The translations under genes and the position numbers were made by a program. Below, in pieces: positions 36,400 through 59,104 of a stretch of DNA of 64,000 bases. Source of the stretch: Hemibagrus wyckioides (lineage: Eukaryota; Chordata; Actinopteri; Siluriformes; Bagridae); the NCBI RefSeq assembly GCF_019097595.1, contig NC_080732.1, positions 3,277,354 to 3,341,353 on the forward strand, given 5' to 3'. The stretch's first letter is position 1, and every line of letters begins with the position of its first letter. The notes below the pieces were generated by a model. It saw only the letters and a program-made list of their open reading frames with translations. It made no database searches and had not been told where the DNA came from.

Positions 36400-36730
36400 T
36401 AGGTGACTATACAGTATGTATCATACAAGTAAGTAAGAGCTGGATAAAAATCCTTTGAAGTATGATTCTAGTAAGTAATTAATAAGAGAAAATGTGCTTT
36501 TTTTTTAAAGTAAACTAGTCTCACCCTTTTTATTTTTCCAGGAGTTTCAATACTACACTGTGTTTTATATTACACAGAGGACCATTTTAAACCCCTCTTA
36601 GTGTACCTTCCCACCTTCCATAATTAAATACAAATTGCGTAGTGAAAAATATTATACATTTGCAACCGTGATATCATGCTGACCCAGTCAACTTCCTATA
36701 AATCAGTCTAAAGCAACGAAATTACATCTA
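36400..36730 (+). repeat. Unit 11 right part and right copy of flank A
   Basis: 36,400-36,475 continues the interrupted unit (TAGGTGACTATACAGTATG, GAGCTGGATAAAAATCC). 36,515-36,725 duplicates the left flank (11,545-11,745), but here no minisatellite follows: the sequence goes on as AAATTACATCTAACTACAG. This may represent the pre-expansion arrangement (inference). Confidence 0.8.
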
Positions 36731-37254
36731 ACTACAGTATATCAATATTTATATTTATATAATATTTCGCCACTAGAGGGCAACAAAAGCCTTTATATTT
36801 TTCTGTGGACATTTTTTTTTTCCATTCAATATAGACTTTTATAAAGATTACAACAAAGAGCTGAATTATGTGGTCTTACTTAACTACACCCGATCCAAAA
36901 TACAATTTTACTTCTTATGTTTTCATTTCGACCTTTAAACTGTTTGTTAAAAAGTTCGTCTTCTCCAATCCAGTTAATATCTGCACCCTAATCATTAACA
37001 CATTTTTTTGCATTTAGGTTCATAGTATTATTTCATTAGCATTTAAAAATTTGATCCTCATTACTCAGGACACACACATACATACATACACACACACACA
37101 CAATTAATGTAGCCAGTTCACCCACTTACATGTTTTTGGGAGGAAACCAGAGAATCCAGAGGAACCCCAAACATAAGTATAATATCTCAGTACTTTTTTC
37201 ACCTCCTGCAATTAACCCATCATTATTCTGCCTTTCTTCAAATCAACGATGATG
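36731..37254. other. Non-coding stretch with a (CA)n tract
   Basis: AT-rich, with a short CATA/CA microsatellite at about 37,071-37,102. No gene or clear repeat boundary seen. Confidence 0.5.
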
Positions 37255-37915
37255 AGTGAGCTGATCTTCTGAACGGAAAGTCTTCAAGTTAAATACTCTA
37301 CTCTGGACATGGACATTACAACATTGAATATTACAAAGCCTTCTCATTTAGTCATCCACGTGTCACAAAAACAGGTCTCCCAAACTTTGTGATGAGGACA
37401 TCTCAGACATCTGGAACTAATGAAATCATCCTCCGGCTCTTTGACTTACGATGAATCCCACCCCTGGCATCCCAAACTCAAGGTGGAGGCCGGGACCAAT
37501 GAGACAGCCTTCCTAGCTGAGCCTAAAGCACGACAAGACTGCCTGGAAAACTTTAAGATGAAGACATCACAAAGATCTCAGACTAACGGAATCATCTTCT
37601 GGTTAATCGACTTATGATGTATCCCACTCCTTGCATCCCAAGCTCAGGGGGCAGATGCGATGAGGCAGCCTCCTGAACTTTGTAATGAGGACATCACAGA
37701 GATCTCTAACTAATGCAACTATCTTTCGGGTCTTCAATTTACTATGAACTTTTTTGTGTAATTCCGTGATCTGAATAAAGCATTATTTATATGAAGTCAT
37801 GTGCCGTTTTTTTCAACCAGTCTGTATCTTTTCTAAACCATGTTGTCCTAAACAGCAAAACTTCAGTGTATAACATAAACATGTCTTGTGTATCCATGGT
37901 GGGAGTTTCACAGGC
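37255..37915 (+). repeat. Macrosatellite-related repeat, diverged copy R3
   Basis: Matches the unit in order: GCTGATCTTCTGAAC, GTTAAATACTCTACTCTGG, GTGATGAGGACATCTCAGAC, CTGAATAAAGCATT, CCAGTCTGTATCTTTTCTAA. It contains three internal copies of the GAGGACATC-CAGAGATCTC-GACTAATG motif (37,390, 37,560 and 37,686) with intervening CATCCCAAGCTCA, so the motif is itself repeated at about 130-170 bp. This copy is longer in that part than the array unit and may be closer to the ancestral form. Confidence 0.75.
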
Positions 37916-39800
37916 AGCTTTTCCATGTTTTCATGCACACTGATGCCAATATTGTACTAGGCCTTCTGTGATCTCTGAGAACTGCAGATTTTAGAGTGCA
38001 GAGTCAAAGCTGACTCTGACCATCATAACTGTAACATGTAGGTCATTTTCTTCTTGGCATTGTTTATAAGACAACTTGTTTTAGGTTGTTGATTTTTTTT
38101 TTTCCAACCAGTTAAAATATGTGCATTTGTTGTCAGGTTACAACTGACTCACCTCCAGGGTGTTTCCCCACCTCATGTCCAGAATTTACTTGAAGCTGTA
38201 TTGCCCAAAATGGTAGCTGTACTTTTCCTCTGCATTCCTGCAAAGAATAAAGAATAAAAGAATCCACTGAATGTCCTGAACAAATTAAACAATGACCTAT
38301 TAAGTGTTTATGTTCTTGTTAGTGACTCATGCTGAACTAGACTGGTTTTGTTGCATTTATTGCTTTCATGGAGGAATCCTGCTTATCAAGTCCAGCGTCC
38401 TGAGGATCTTCCTGTCAACATTAATGACATCATACATTAGTTCCCTTTATTTACAGTTTATTTACTGCGCTAATCTATATGCATGTGCTTTAATATGATA
38501 ATTTACCTGCATGATTTACAATATAAAATCTTTAAAAAAAAAATAAATGATTGTTTCCTTTGTTTACTAGAAATTCCTCGTGTGTCTGTGCACACTTGGC
38601 GAATAAAGCTGAGTCTGAATTTAACGATTGATGTTATTTTTATAGACAATTATCAGATGTGTGTAAGCATCTACTGAGTGTAGGTGCAATGCACCTAAAA
38701 TTGAATTTAGAATAAGTAACAATAAATAATCATATTTGTGAAAAAATATATAATTTTAAGTCACCTTGCTTTGATATTGTCTTTCTGTTTCTCTTTAGCT
38801 GCTATCTCTTTGTTGCTGTAACTATGCAAATTACCTAGATATGGGATGAATAAAGTATTATCTAATCTTATCTAAATGAAGAACTCTCATGTGGAGGATG
38901 GTGCGTTCCCTCCTGATCGGGTTGGGCCAGGTAACACACTTGTCGTCAGGTGAGGACACATTTCCAACCCCAGCAACGCAGAGGCACCAGTCATACTGCA
39001 GCATTTCACTTGAAGACATCATTTAAAACCTATGCTGCCTTATTGTTTTATTTCATCTGTTCTCTACAGCTGGTCCACATTTTGTGTGGAGCTCCTGATA
39101 TCTGATCAGAGCGAACACAGGTATGAGCACTTTATTCTCCTCTCTAGCAGTTTAACACAACCATCTGGACAAACTATTTTGATGTTTTTGTACACTTTGT
39201 TGGCATACTGGGCTTTTCCTAATCAGTGGAGTTGTTTCAAAGGCAAAGAGTTGGGTACTACTTCATTTAGATATACTTTGATTAAAGTATTGTTTGGGTG
39301 TGGTGATTAGATTTGGTTTAATCTGAAAACGGGAAATCTGGCAACCTTGAAACAAGCCGTTAGTGCATGCAGAGTATATGCAATAATGACATAATATGCA
39401 ACTCCAAACCAATGTGGAGTGTAAATAATTACTAGCTCTGTTGCCAGATAATACTTCTATGTGGGGTCTGATGACTTGCAAATAGAAATTTCACAGTTTT
39501 TACTCTAACACTTTACCCTGGCTCCAGCTGAACAAATACAAACACTGCAGGTGTTAATAGGAATTGTCTGTTTAAGCTTCCCTGGAGTAACTCAAACCTT
39601 TTTTTTAGCTGGGTCACAGGACAGGACAAGCCAGTTTTCTGCTTTGTGTTCTGGTTCATGCCTATGTCAATTAGAATTTCGTACTTTGCATAGCTTAAGG
39701 ACTTGTCATGCCCTGCTTAAGGAGCAGTGCACATTAAGGAGATCCACCTTGCAGTCACAGTTTCGCTGATAGTCCATCAAGCCTGGTGTGATTTTGTTCC
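37916..39800. other. Upstream region of gramd1c with retroelement tails
   Basis: No coding exon recognised. Two short pieces look like 3' ends of fish retroelements: about 38,590-38,625 (GGCGAATAAAGCTGAGTCTG) and about 38,805-38,876 (CTGTAACTATGCAAATTACC, then GATGAATAAAGTATTATCTA). A 5' non-coding exon of gramd1c may lie here, since the first coding exon is preceded by an acceptor, but I cannot place it. Confidence 0.4.
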
Positions 39801-39820
39801 TTCAGCCAGGTGAGAGGAAG

Positions 39821-50310
<10,490 letters not shown>

Positions 50311-50780
50311 CATGCTGCCTAGTGACCCTCAGAGTGCAGGAGAATTCGGCCCACGAGGCTTTGCCCACATCAGGGGACGTTGGCACAGGCAACGGTTACC
50401 TCAGAGATGCCTTTTCGCCAGCGGATGTTACTACCTCAGGCCTTCTGCGCTGTGGATGTTTTTGAGCCATGTGCAAGCGTGTAGGGATTTGTGGTGGCAC
50501 AGGGAGCGATGCAGGTCCATCGCTCCTGCAGATTGTGAGCTCAGGGTACATTTAAATTCACAGGTGTTGCCTTTTCCCTTTTGATTGTAGCGTAAATGCT
50601 TGCAGTCATCTACCTAAATTATTGAATGTATCCTGCTTTAGCCTGTTGATTGATTTGCACAGCAGTTGTTAAAAATTTTGTTTATAAACGCTCTCTAGGG
50701 GTGAGAGTGCGTGTGAGAGTGAGTGTGTGTGTGTAAGAAAGCATGAAGATGATTCCGTTATCCAGAGCATGACCTAGCGT

Positions 50781-50815
<35 letters not shown>

Positions 50816-51345
50816 CATGTTGGTAAATCTTCTAATGACTGAAACGTTTTGATGTTTCTAGATACGTTTGCACGTCTGAACACTGTTGAATGATATTCTG
50901 TCTGGTTGTATGTGACACAGATGTATGCAGAATACAGATTTTTTTTTTTTTTTTAAGATTCTGGTATATTTTATGTTCCTCTAGAGAAACATGTAAAACA
51001 AATGTGTGTATATATATAATATAGACTGGGTGTTCATAATTATAGTTTTTTTTTTTAATATATATTTTAGCTGTAAGATGTTTACACTACATTTTGATGT
51101 CATTTGTAATTGTACAGAAGTTTAGCCAGACTCAAATAGTAGTAATAACATTTGCACACAAAGTCTCCGAAGATGGTAGAATTAAAATAATTTTGTGGTC
51201 TTTGTTTTATGATTATTATTATTTAAATGAAATGGATCTTAAAGCCAAGCCTTGGAAAATTTTCCTCAGGAAATAATTGTTCTTCTATATGGAAATAAAT
51301 TGTGTAATGTCTATTTATGCCTTAAATAAAAGCCCAATATGTGGT
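50311..51345 (+). other. gramd1c: gramd1c 3' untranslated region with two poly(A) signals
   Basis: After the TGA the sequence has no coding character. AATAAA hexamers at 51,294-51,299 and 51,325-51,330 are the likely cleavage signals, giving a 3' UTR of roughly 1 kb. It includes a T-run at 50,781-50,810. Confidence 0.6.
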
Positions 51346-52229
51346 GGTTTTGTGATTATGGCTTATGGTGTTATGCTGTTTTGTTTTTGTTTTTTTTTTA
51401 ATGGGGGGAAATCTGTATATGTTTAAACCATATCAGTGATTTAGTTAAAGTAGAAAAAGCATCACTGAATCTGCACCATCATAAATATGACAGCTTTGCA
51501 TAGTAAACAGACATGTATTATGTATAAAAGATAGAGCTGCTTGAACCACACTGGTTTATTAACAAAGACTGGGCCTATAAAAGTTTTATAAATAGCTTAT
51601 AATAATAATTCTACAGAATGTAAATTTTGAAGAATAAAAAGCTAATCAGGACACTGAAGAGACAGGGCTCCCAATACACAGTGTTGCCAAATTAGGAGAA
51701 ATCCCTTAACTGGTGTATAAAAATTAAGCTCTTAAAATTAGTCGATATCTGCTTAATGACCACTTTATTAGTAATAAAGATGCAATACTCAAGCTTCCAG
51801 ACAATACAGTACAGTATGATTCTGATTCCTTGATATTTGAGAATTCCTTTAAATATGCTATGGTCTGATTAGATGTAGAAGTATCAATATTTGCTGCTGT
51901 TCTTCTGGGAAAGTCATGCACAACAGTTTGCACAAGCATGTCACGTGTGAATGGGACTTATGTTCCTGGTTCTGATCCACTGGTATCCTGATAGGGATGA
52001 ATTAGGCCTGGGATTTTCAGTCCTTTCATAAAGGCCTGGTGTGGCTCCAGGCTTTCATTCCAGTTTCTAATTAATTCAGAGGTATGCTTTCATTTAATTA
52101 GGATGTAATAAATGAAAATATATTTTGTATATAATAAGTAATAAAAAGGTGGATACGAGTGAAGATCCCTGTATAGGCACAACATGTTTATTGTACCACA
52201 ATTTAAAAAAATTAATAAGAGAAAGGATT
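51346..52229. other. Intergenic, nothing recognised
   Basis: AT-rich DNA between the gramd1c 3' end and the candidate zdhhc23 promoter. No exon, RNA gene or repeat boundary is convincing. Confidence 0.5.
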
Positions 52230-52555
52230 TCACGGGGGGATCTGGCAACCCTATCTGTGCTTAGTTGACTACATGGAGCGGATATGAAGCGAATCATAGG
52301 ACCATGTGTAAGAGAACGGACAGCGTCCGGTCTGAGGTTATCCGCCCCGTTACTGGTGTATATCTCAGCGTAGAGAAAGCGAGCCACTTCGACCTTGGAT
52401 AACGAACCCTGCGATATATTTGTTTTAAACACAACCGTGGAGCCTAGAATGTTTTCAAGCAGAGATGAAAAACAGTGACCTGGCAACCTGACGGGCGGGT
52501 GCGTTACCGTGGCTGAGCGATTCCCCAACATGTCACATCGCCAAACACAGGTAAG
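52230..52555 (+). promoter_or_regulatory. zdhhc23: Candidate zdhhc23 promoter and 5' non-coding exon
   Basis: This stretch is richer in CpG than its surroundings (for example ACGGGCGGGTGCGTTACCG). It ends in CGCCAAACACAG|GTAAGAAGCG, a strong donor at 52,551, 2.3 kb before the first zdhhc23 coding exon. A short upstream ATG (52,531) lies before the donor. A 145-codon minus-strand frame over the same stretch shows no known domain. Assignment is by position only. Confidence 0.35.
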
Positions 52556-52956
52556 AAGCGATAAACGTGTGTGTGTGTGTGTGTGACGATGTTAATGTGT
52601 GACAGCCCTGACGATGCCGGGAAGGTGATACCCACCGACTCCGTGTAGCTTTCATGAAAAGCACTGTAAACTCATTCACGGCCCACGTTTTAGTAGATAA
52701 CTTCATGGAAATGCAGTGTTGCCTCTACAAACATCGCCTCATTGTCATGCGTGAACTTTTTACACCGATACATACACACCACACACACCAAGCACAGGTA
52801 GGGTCTCAAGGAAGAAAAAATGAATATATAAGAACCGTTAATTAATTGATATTACCAATGCGTAACAAAAACACCCAACGCACTTAAGGGCGTGTTTTGT
52901 TTTAGTGACCTTGTTCCTTGTTCATCTATATTTCATGCACATACACGCATGCATAA

Positions 52957-53014
<58 letters not shown>

Positions 53015-54816
53015 TGTGTGTGTGTGTGTTGTATTCCGGTGTATTGTGTGATAATCCTTTCTGTTTGTGTCTTTTACATTACAGCCAATGCTGCACGGGA
53101 GCTTCACACTTCAGTGCTTTTTAATGCATAGACCTGAGCTTCGACCTTGACTGTAAGGTAGAGCAATGTGTCTGCATTGTATGTAGCCGTTTAAAACCCT
53201 ACAAAAACCAAACGAAAATAAAAAGAAAACTTCTTTCAAACTCTTCCTTAAGTGATTCACGCACTATCCAGAACTTCCGGTTGCAAGAGTTTTCTTTTAC
53301 GGAAGTGACCGACCTCTTTACTTGCCCCAAAATCTTCACTAATGTAAATAGATTCAATTAAAGCTTCCATTGGCATTTTAAAAGACGTTGCTTGTAGAAA
53401 TAACAATGAAAGAAACAAGAACTTTAGAAGATGATAAATTCTAAAGGTTCAAGACGTGGCTTCAGCATAATGAGCTGAGAAAACTTTTGGACTTCCGGTC
53501 AGGAATAATTGTTGTGCTGAGTCCCAATTTACCCTCCTTTCTCGATATCAGAATTATAATGCCATTAATTATAATATGTTGAAATGTGTATCCCAAAGAC
53601 TTTTCAGTAAATAGATTTTAGATAAAGTATTTTCAATAGATTTTTGATGTATTGATCCATGAACACTTTTTCAGCCCACAACTCAAAATTAGGGGGGAGG
53701 TTTTGTGACAGTAGTTAGGTAGGGCATCATTTAGAGAGGTGTGAATGAAATGCGGAAAATAACATCAACAGAATGGTAAATAAAATTATAAGGAATGGTA
53801 AATATATAAGGAATGAAGAAAAGCTGTGAAATGAATTGATGAGTTAGTTTACAGTGACAGTTTGTGTAACTAGACAATAGTATTCTTCTCTATTACACAT
53901 GTTAATATGTTAAAATTTTTCTTCACAAAGAGTACATACCTTTAGGGCCTAGGTGCCCCCTGTTAATAAAGACTCCAGCGTGGATGCTGTGGGCGGAGTT
54001 TTGTGAACATGATGAACATGGGCTGGGAATTGGCAGCTGGGCTCAGGGAATAAAAAAAAATATTTATTAAATTTTGAATCCACCTACTTCGCTGTCTCTT
54101 GAAAAATGATGTAATTTATATTTAGATTTCTGGCTAGTATTCAAACTGAAACGAATGTAGAATATTTTATTTAGGTCAACCAAGAAGTTTAAGGTTTTAG
54201 GATGAACGGCATCTATAATATGGCTTCTCTAAAACGGCAGTAATTAGTCAAACTTAGCTGGAAAAACAACTGTTTTTGTACAAACTTGAAACTCTAAGAT
54301 CCTCCTAAAAGGCACTATGATGCTATGGCACAAATCACTGTGAGGACTTTTTAAATCATTCTGCTGTAATTTATAACAACACTGAGATAATCTTGTCGTA
54401 TTGCACAGCTTTTTTCTCAAAGAGAAAAACATTGGTCACCACCAGGGACATTTGAGTTAAAGCAAGAAATTCAAGGTTAAATATCTTGCTCAGATGAACA
54501 ATGGCACAATGGCAGCAGCAGGATCTTATCAGCTGGGATCAAACCCTGAGCTTTTTTTGGCTCCTGGTTCATGGTCTGATTGCTGGGCTGAGGCCATGCG
54601 ATAGTGCGGCTGCATTGTTCAAGAATGAATGAAGCGCTCGAGGTCTGAAATCTGAGCCATTAAAGCAAATGTTGGCAGCGGAATAAAGGATGTATAATGG
54701 ATGAAGCTGTAGTGTGTAAACAAGGTGCAGAATATCAATTCATTGCTGCTTCTTCCCTGTTTCCCTAAAGGTGAACGATGTCCTTCTGAGGCTTTTTGGA
54801 TGAGCTGCCATCCACC
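52556..54816. other. Presumed zdhhc23 5' intron(s), repeats only
   Basis: Contains (TA)n(GT)n at 52,960-53,030. A possible extra UTR exon after ACATTACAG lies near 53,085. About 54,445-54,560 resembles a degraded fish SINE or related repeat (AAATATCTTGCTCAGATGAA, GGCACAATGGCAGCAG, GGGATCAAACCC). No coding exon seen before 54,817. Confidence 0.4.
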
Positions 54817-55232
54817 ATGAAGAAGCGCGCCAATAAGATCCTGGAGCCGGACGATCCTTTGTGCTGCTGTGAGTATGTGGACCGTCATGGTGGGCGGAGT
54901 CACATGGCAGCGTGCTGCTGTGACTGTGAGGATCTGGACGAGGCTTGTGACAGGTGAGGGAGGAGCTACGTGGGATGGAGGGACGTCACTTATTGAGGGA
55001 ATTATAAGTTAAATAGGGTTTATGGCAAGGGTGAAAAACGTATGACCTGCGGCCTTGGACCGGCCAAATAAAGCCTCTTTAGTCAGCCCACGTGATGAAT
55101 TTTGAGGCCGTGTTGTATATTGAAATTATTTAGTGAACTATTATTGTATTGAATCAAAAAACCCTACAGGAACTATCTGGTTACTCCAATAGGGGGCATC
55201 AGAACATCCAGGAACCTGATTTATTTAAAAAA

Positions 55233-55268
<36 letters not shown>

Positions 55269-56537
55269 CACACACAAGCAGATAGTTTGCACCTATTACA
55301 TGAAATTCTTTGATTCTTTGTTTTACAGATGGCTGAAGAGAGAACCCCAGAACTCGGACTCGTTATCTCGAGTGGCGGCCACGGTGACCGATCGTCTACG
55401 AGTGCCCTGGATTTCAGGAGCTAAAAAAGTAGACCTGTCCCTGATCCCGCCTCTCATCCTACTTCCCATCCTCTTGCACATCGCCGCTCTGCATTACCTG
55501 CTGGGTATCGTGGTCTTGACAGCGCTACCCGGCATGGTGCTGTGGTATTACTACTTCACCCACCGCAAGAAAGGACGCACGCTGTTCTTCCTCAGCCTGG
55601 CGCTGTTCTCCCTCTTCTATATGTACTACCTCTTCCTCACAGAGGTCGTGCCTCGAGGCGACGTCACCAACGTACAGCTGGGGCTCATCACGCTAGGAGT
55701 GGCACTTACAATCACAGCCCTCGTGCACACCAAGAAAGGCCCGGGCTACGTCAAGCCCAGTCCTGCTGACATTCACAGCACAGTGACGTATCACAGCCTT
55801 CCTCCCGACGTAGACCCCGCCTACCACGACAGCTCACGCCATCAGGTGGTGATTGCCAATCGGACCAGTTCTGCCGAGCAGAGTGCTGAGCCTAGAGCTG
55901 TGGCAGGCGGCGTTTTGGAGAAAGACAGCAGCAGGAGGAACTGGTGTCCATTCTGCAAGCTGGCACGACCTCCGAGAGCCGGACATTGTAGGATCTGCTG
56001 CGCTTGTGTCCTGCGCCTGGACCATCACTGTGTCTGGTGCATTTTTTTTAGATTTGTCATTTATTACACCGTGGTATAGGTTAGGTAGTATTAAAACAAC
56101 AATATAATAAATAATAATGTTTATTATACTTTTATTACAGCTCTGTTACATTACAATGCAGCTAAAAGTGCTTTACACTTATAAAATACAAAGCAAATGA
56201 TAAACAACAAAATAAAACAAAATAATAAATATAACAAAGAATAACTCAATCTAAACGTAATTAAAAAAAGTAACCATAAAATAAATACAAGAATAATTAT
56301 TAAAATAATATAGTAATAATATATTGGGTAAAGCAGGGAACCCAGAAAAATATTTAATAAAAAATAAAAAATTAAATGTGTGTTATAATTAATAATCTAA
56401 GAAATCAATATTTTCATTTATAGTGATCTAATCCAGTCAAATTAATTTAAGTTAATTTTACGATATATTTATGAAAATGATATAATGATATAATTTATTT
56501 ACACATAAGGCACTTTAGTAAAAAGTGTGCTGTGTAT

Positions 56538-56568
<31 letters not shown>

Positions 56569-56626
56569 TCTATCTATTTATTAACTGCAAACATTTTACT
56601 AAAATTGTTAGAAAATTCAAATTGAA

Positions 56627-56664
<38 letters not shown>

Positions 56665-58178
56665 ATCATTTGGCTTATAACTGTAATATAATTCCAATGT
56701 AATGTTAACTATAATAGTTGATGGTGTTTTAAATGACCATCTCGCACCATTAAAGAAATAAATCATAATTACTTTTGACTTTTACGTCACAGACCCCGGG
56801 GGTCCCACATGGAGATTCGTGACTTAACTGAATGTGTGTCGAAAAAAGTATGGGATAAAGTATAAAAGTCAGATATTAAAAGCACAGACTTGTAGCAGAG
56901 GCACTGTTATTAAAAATCTAAGTACATGAGTCAATGCTCAGATCTCGTTCAGATGCCAAAATTCTCTGTGGCTAGAAGCCCAAGTGACCATTCTTCTCTG
57001 AGTAGAAGGGACGGCAAACACTCTCTCACCTGTCAGTCATAGTGACACTAGCCAGTAATGAGTATCTGTGAGCTCATAACAGGAAGTGTGTCTCAAAAGT
57101 TATCACATGTCCCAGAAGAAGCACTTGTTACACCTCATGTGTAGCTGTCCATATGATTAGGGAGAAAGGTGTGAGCTTTGTGACTGCTGGAGATCAAATT
57201 AGGGAGAAAAATGAGAAAGGGATTTTATATCTACAGCATAATACAGTTATAGAAGTGAAGGCTGTGATTAAATCTTGACCTGTAGTGTCGTTTGGACAGG
57301 ATTAACAGCTGTGTGGGTCAGGCCAACCATCGCAGCTTCCTGCTGACGCTCTTCTTCTTCCTGTTGACCTCGCTGTATGGGATCAGCCTGGTGCTGCGCA
57401 GTGTGTGTCCCACCCAGAGCCTCCTGACCGCCTTGCTCTACTGCCCCGATGTCTACAGTCAGTCCAGGTCTAAACCCTTTACACAGCTGCTTTATGTTGT
57501 TTATTTGATTGTTTTTGTAAATTAACCCTTCGCTAACCTTCATCGCCATGGTGACTGTTTTCCACTACTGATACTGTGACATTTTCAGTATCAAGGGTAT
57601 AAGATAAATACGTCTTGATATGAATTTGAAGGCTGTGTCTAACATCATAACATCATGACTAAACTAATAAAATTGTAGATTTTATGTTCTTATGTACTGC
57701 TGAAGGTTTACTTTAGTGTAAGAGGTAAGTGTGTAAGGATGTTTAATATTTAAGGCCCAGTAAAACTGTAGGCTTAATAGACGACAGCTGTCTCAGTGTA
57801 GTGATGTAAATTCCTCCAAGCCTGTTGGAGATGCTGTTATGACTGCGTTTTATGACACGTCAATTCATCCGTCATTAATAATCCAACCCTGTGTGTTTGA
57901 CCAGCTCGGCCCTGTGCTTCACCTGTGCCTGGTACAGCAGCATCGTCACCGGAGGACTGCTCCACTTGCTGGTGCTGCAGCTGATCAACGTCAGCTACAA
58001 CGTAACGGAGCGTGAGGCTCGGATCGCTCTGAGAGACAAAACCGGACGCAGTCTCATCTGGGGCCTCATCATTGATACGGGTGTGTACTCGCATGGCTTC
58101 CGCGCCAACTGGATTGAATTCCTCACCATGGGCGAGACGGTGGAACCCAAAGCACTGAAACCTACAGATCTAGTGTAG
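54817..58178 (+). CDS. zdhhc23: Palmitoyltransferase ZDHHC23
   Basis: DHHC enzymes attach palmitate to cysteines of membrane-associated proteins; mammalian ZDHHC23 is a multi-pass membrane enzyme reported to act on BK channels. Coding exons 54817-54953, 55329-56036, 57300-57467 and 57905-58178 join in phase to 428 residues (human about 409). The cytosolic N-terminus has the cysteine motif [13 protein letters not shown] and [15 protein letters not shown]. Four hydrophobic segments lie at about 84-175 ([31 protein letters not shown]). The cysteine-rich domain reads [20 protein letters not shown] and then LDHHCVW, with catalytic DHHC near 277-280 and C280 the acyl-carrying cysteine. Two further membrane segments follow, and [11 protein letters not shown] is the TTxE-like motif. 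The exon 3 donor (CAG|GTCTAA) is weak but gives exact length agreement with human. Exon 2 would run on openly into intron 2, which is not coding. Confidence 0.95.
56037..57299 (+). other. zdhhc23 intron 2, AT-rich with microsatellites
   Basis: Holds (TTTA)n at about 56,535-56,571 and (TC)n at about 56,633-56,662. No other gene seen inside. Confidence 0.7.
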
Positions 58179-59104
58179 ACATACTGCTGCTCAGCATCTG
58201 AGCCTTAAAGAAGTGTGACTTACTGGAGGTCATGAAAAGCTGTCAGATTGGATTAAAGCGTTGCGCACGTGCAGATACACTACAGTCCCAAGATTAGGTT
58301 TATTATAACCGAAAGGAAGAAAGGTTTTATTTTTATTTTTGTCCACTAGGTGGCAGCAGTATATCATATTTCATCTGGCTGTAACCAAATCGCAATGCCT
58401 CATCAGTGCACCTCAACAGCAAAAGGGGTCCGGGTATCAAAGTGTTCACCAGACCCAACATCTGCGAGTCCTTCCTAAGCCATATAAAGTATGCCATGAG
58501 ACCATAACATTCAGAGCTGCTGTGTGTCTCTGTCTCTGCCCAGAATGTAAAGTAGTGTTGTCTAGACATCATGTCATGATCTAGCTTGATTTAGTGCCTT
58601 GCTGGGACATGGGAGGGAAAAAAAACAAAACAAAACAAAACAGAGACAGCACTACAATGCATTCGCACCCAGCCGGCTTTAAAACTCTGATGGCGTCGCA
58701 GTAAACGTGCAATAACGACTGACAGATGTTGTGTGTGTGTCTTGTGTTTTTATATTCCTCATATGGACACAAATGTCTGTGTTAAACAAGCAGCCAAGTG
58801 GCAGTGTTTATGAAATCAGGTCAGAACGAAGAGATTGGAGATTCATCTCATTTTAAAGCCTTGTTAAAAACACACTAGCAAAAAAATGACTTGAAGAACA
58901 CAGGTTTCGTCTGTTTTAACCAAGCAGTGTTTCTTCTGATCTGTGTACCATGATGCATCAGTGATGAGCTGCTCAGATTGATTGTGACTCACAAAAGAAG
59001 AAAATAAACATTTTCGAAAAGATTGGTTTTTTTTTTTTTGTTTTGTTTTTTTTTGCATGAATTCCAGCATATTATTGGGTGAGATAAGGGCCTGGTGGTG
59101 TCTT
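58179..59104. other. Convergent 3' ends of zdhhc23 and ccdc191
   Basis: Only 926 bp separate the zdhhc23 stop (58,178) from the ccdc191 stop (59,105). A plus-strand AATAAA lies at 59,003-59,008. On the minus strand, AATAAA (TTTATT on plus) occurs near 58,300 and 58,326. If these are used, the two 3' UTRs would overlap antiparallel by hundreds of bases. Confidence 0.45.

Noticed and set aside
52094..52531. 145-codon minus-strand ORF
   Set aside because: It overlaps the CpG-richer candidate promoter of zdhhc23, shows no domain, and lacks splice or start context. Probably chance.
56037..56079. Extension of zdhhc23 exon 2 into intron 2
   Set aside because: The open frame runs past the GT at 56,037, but the DHHC-domain sequence continues correctly only after joining 57,300.
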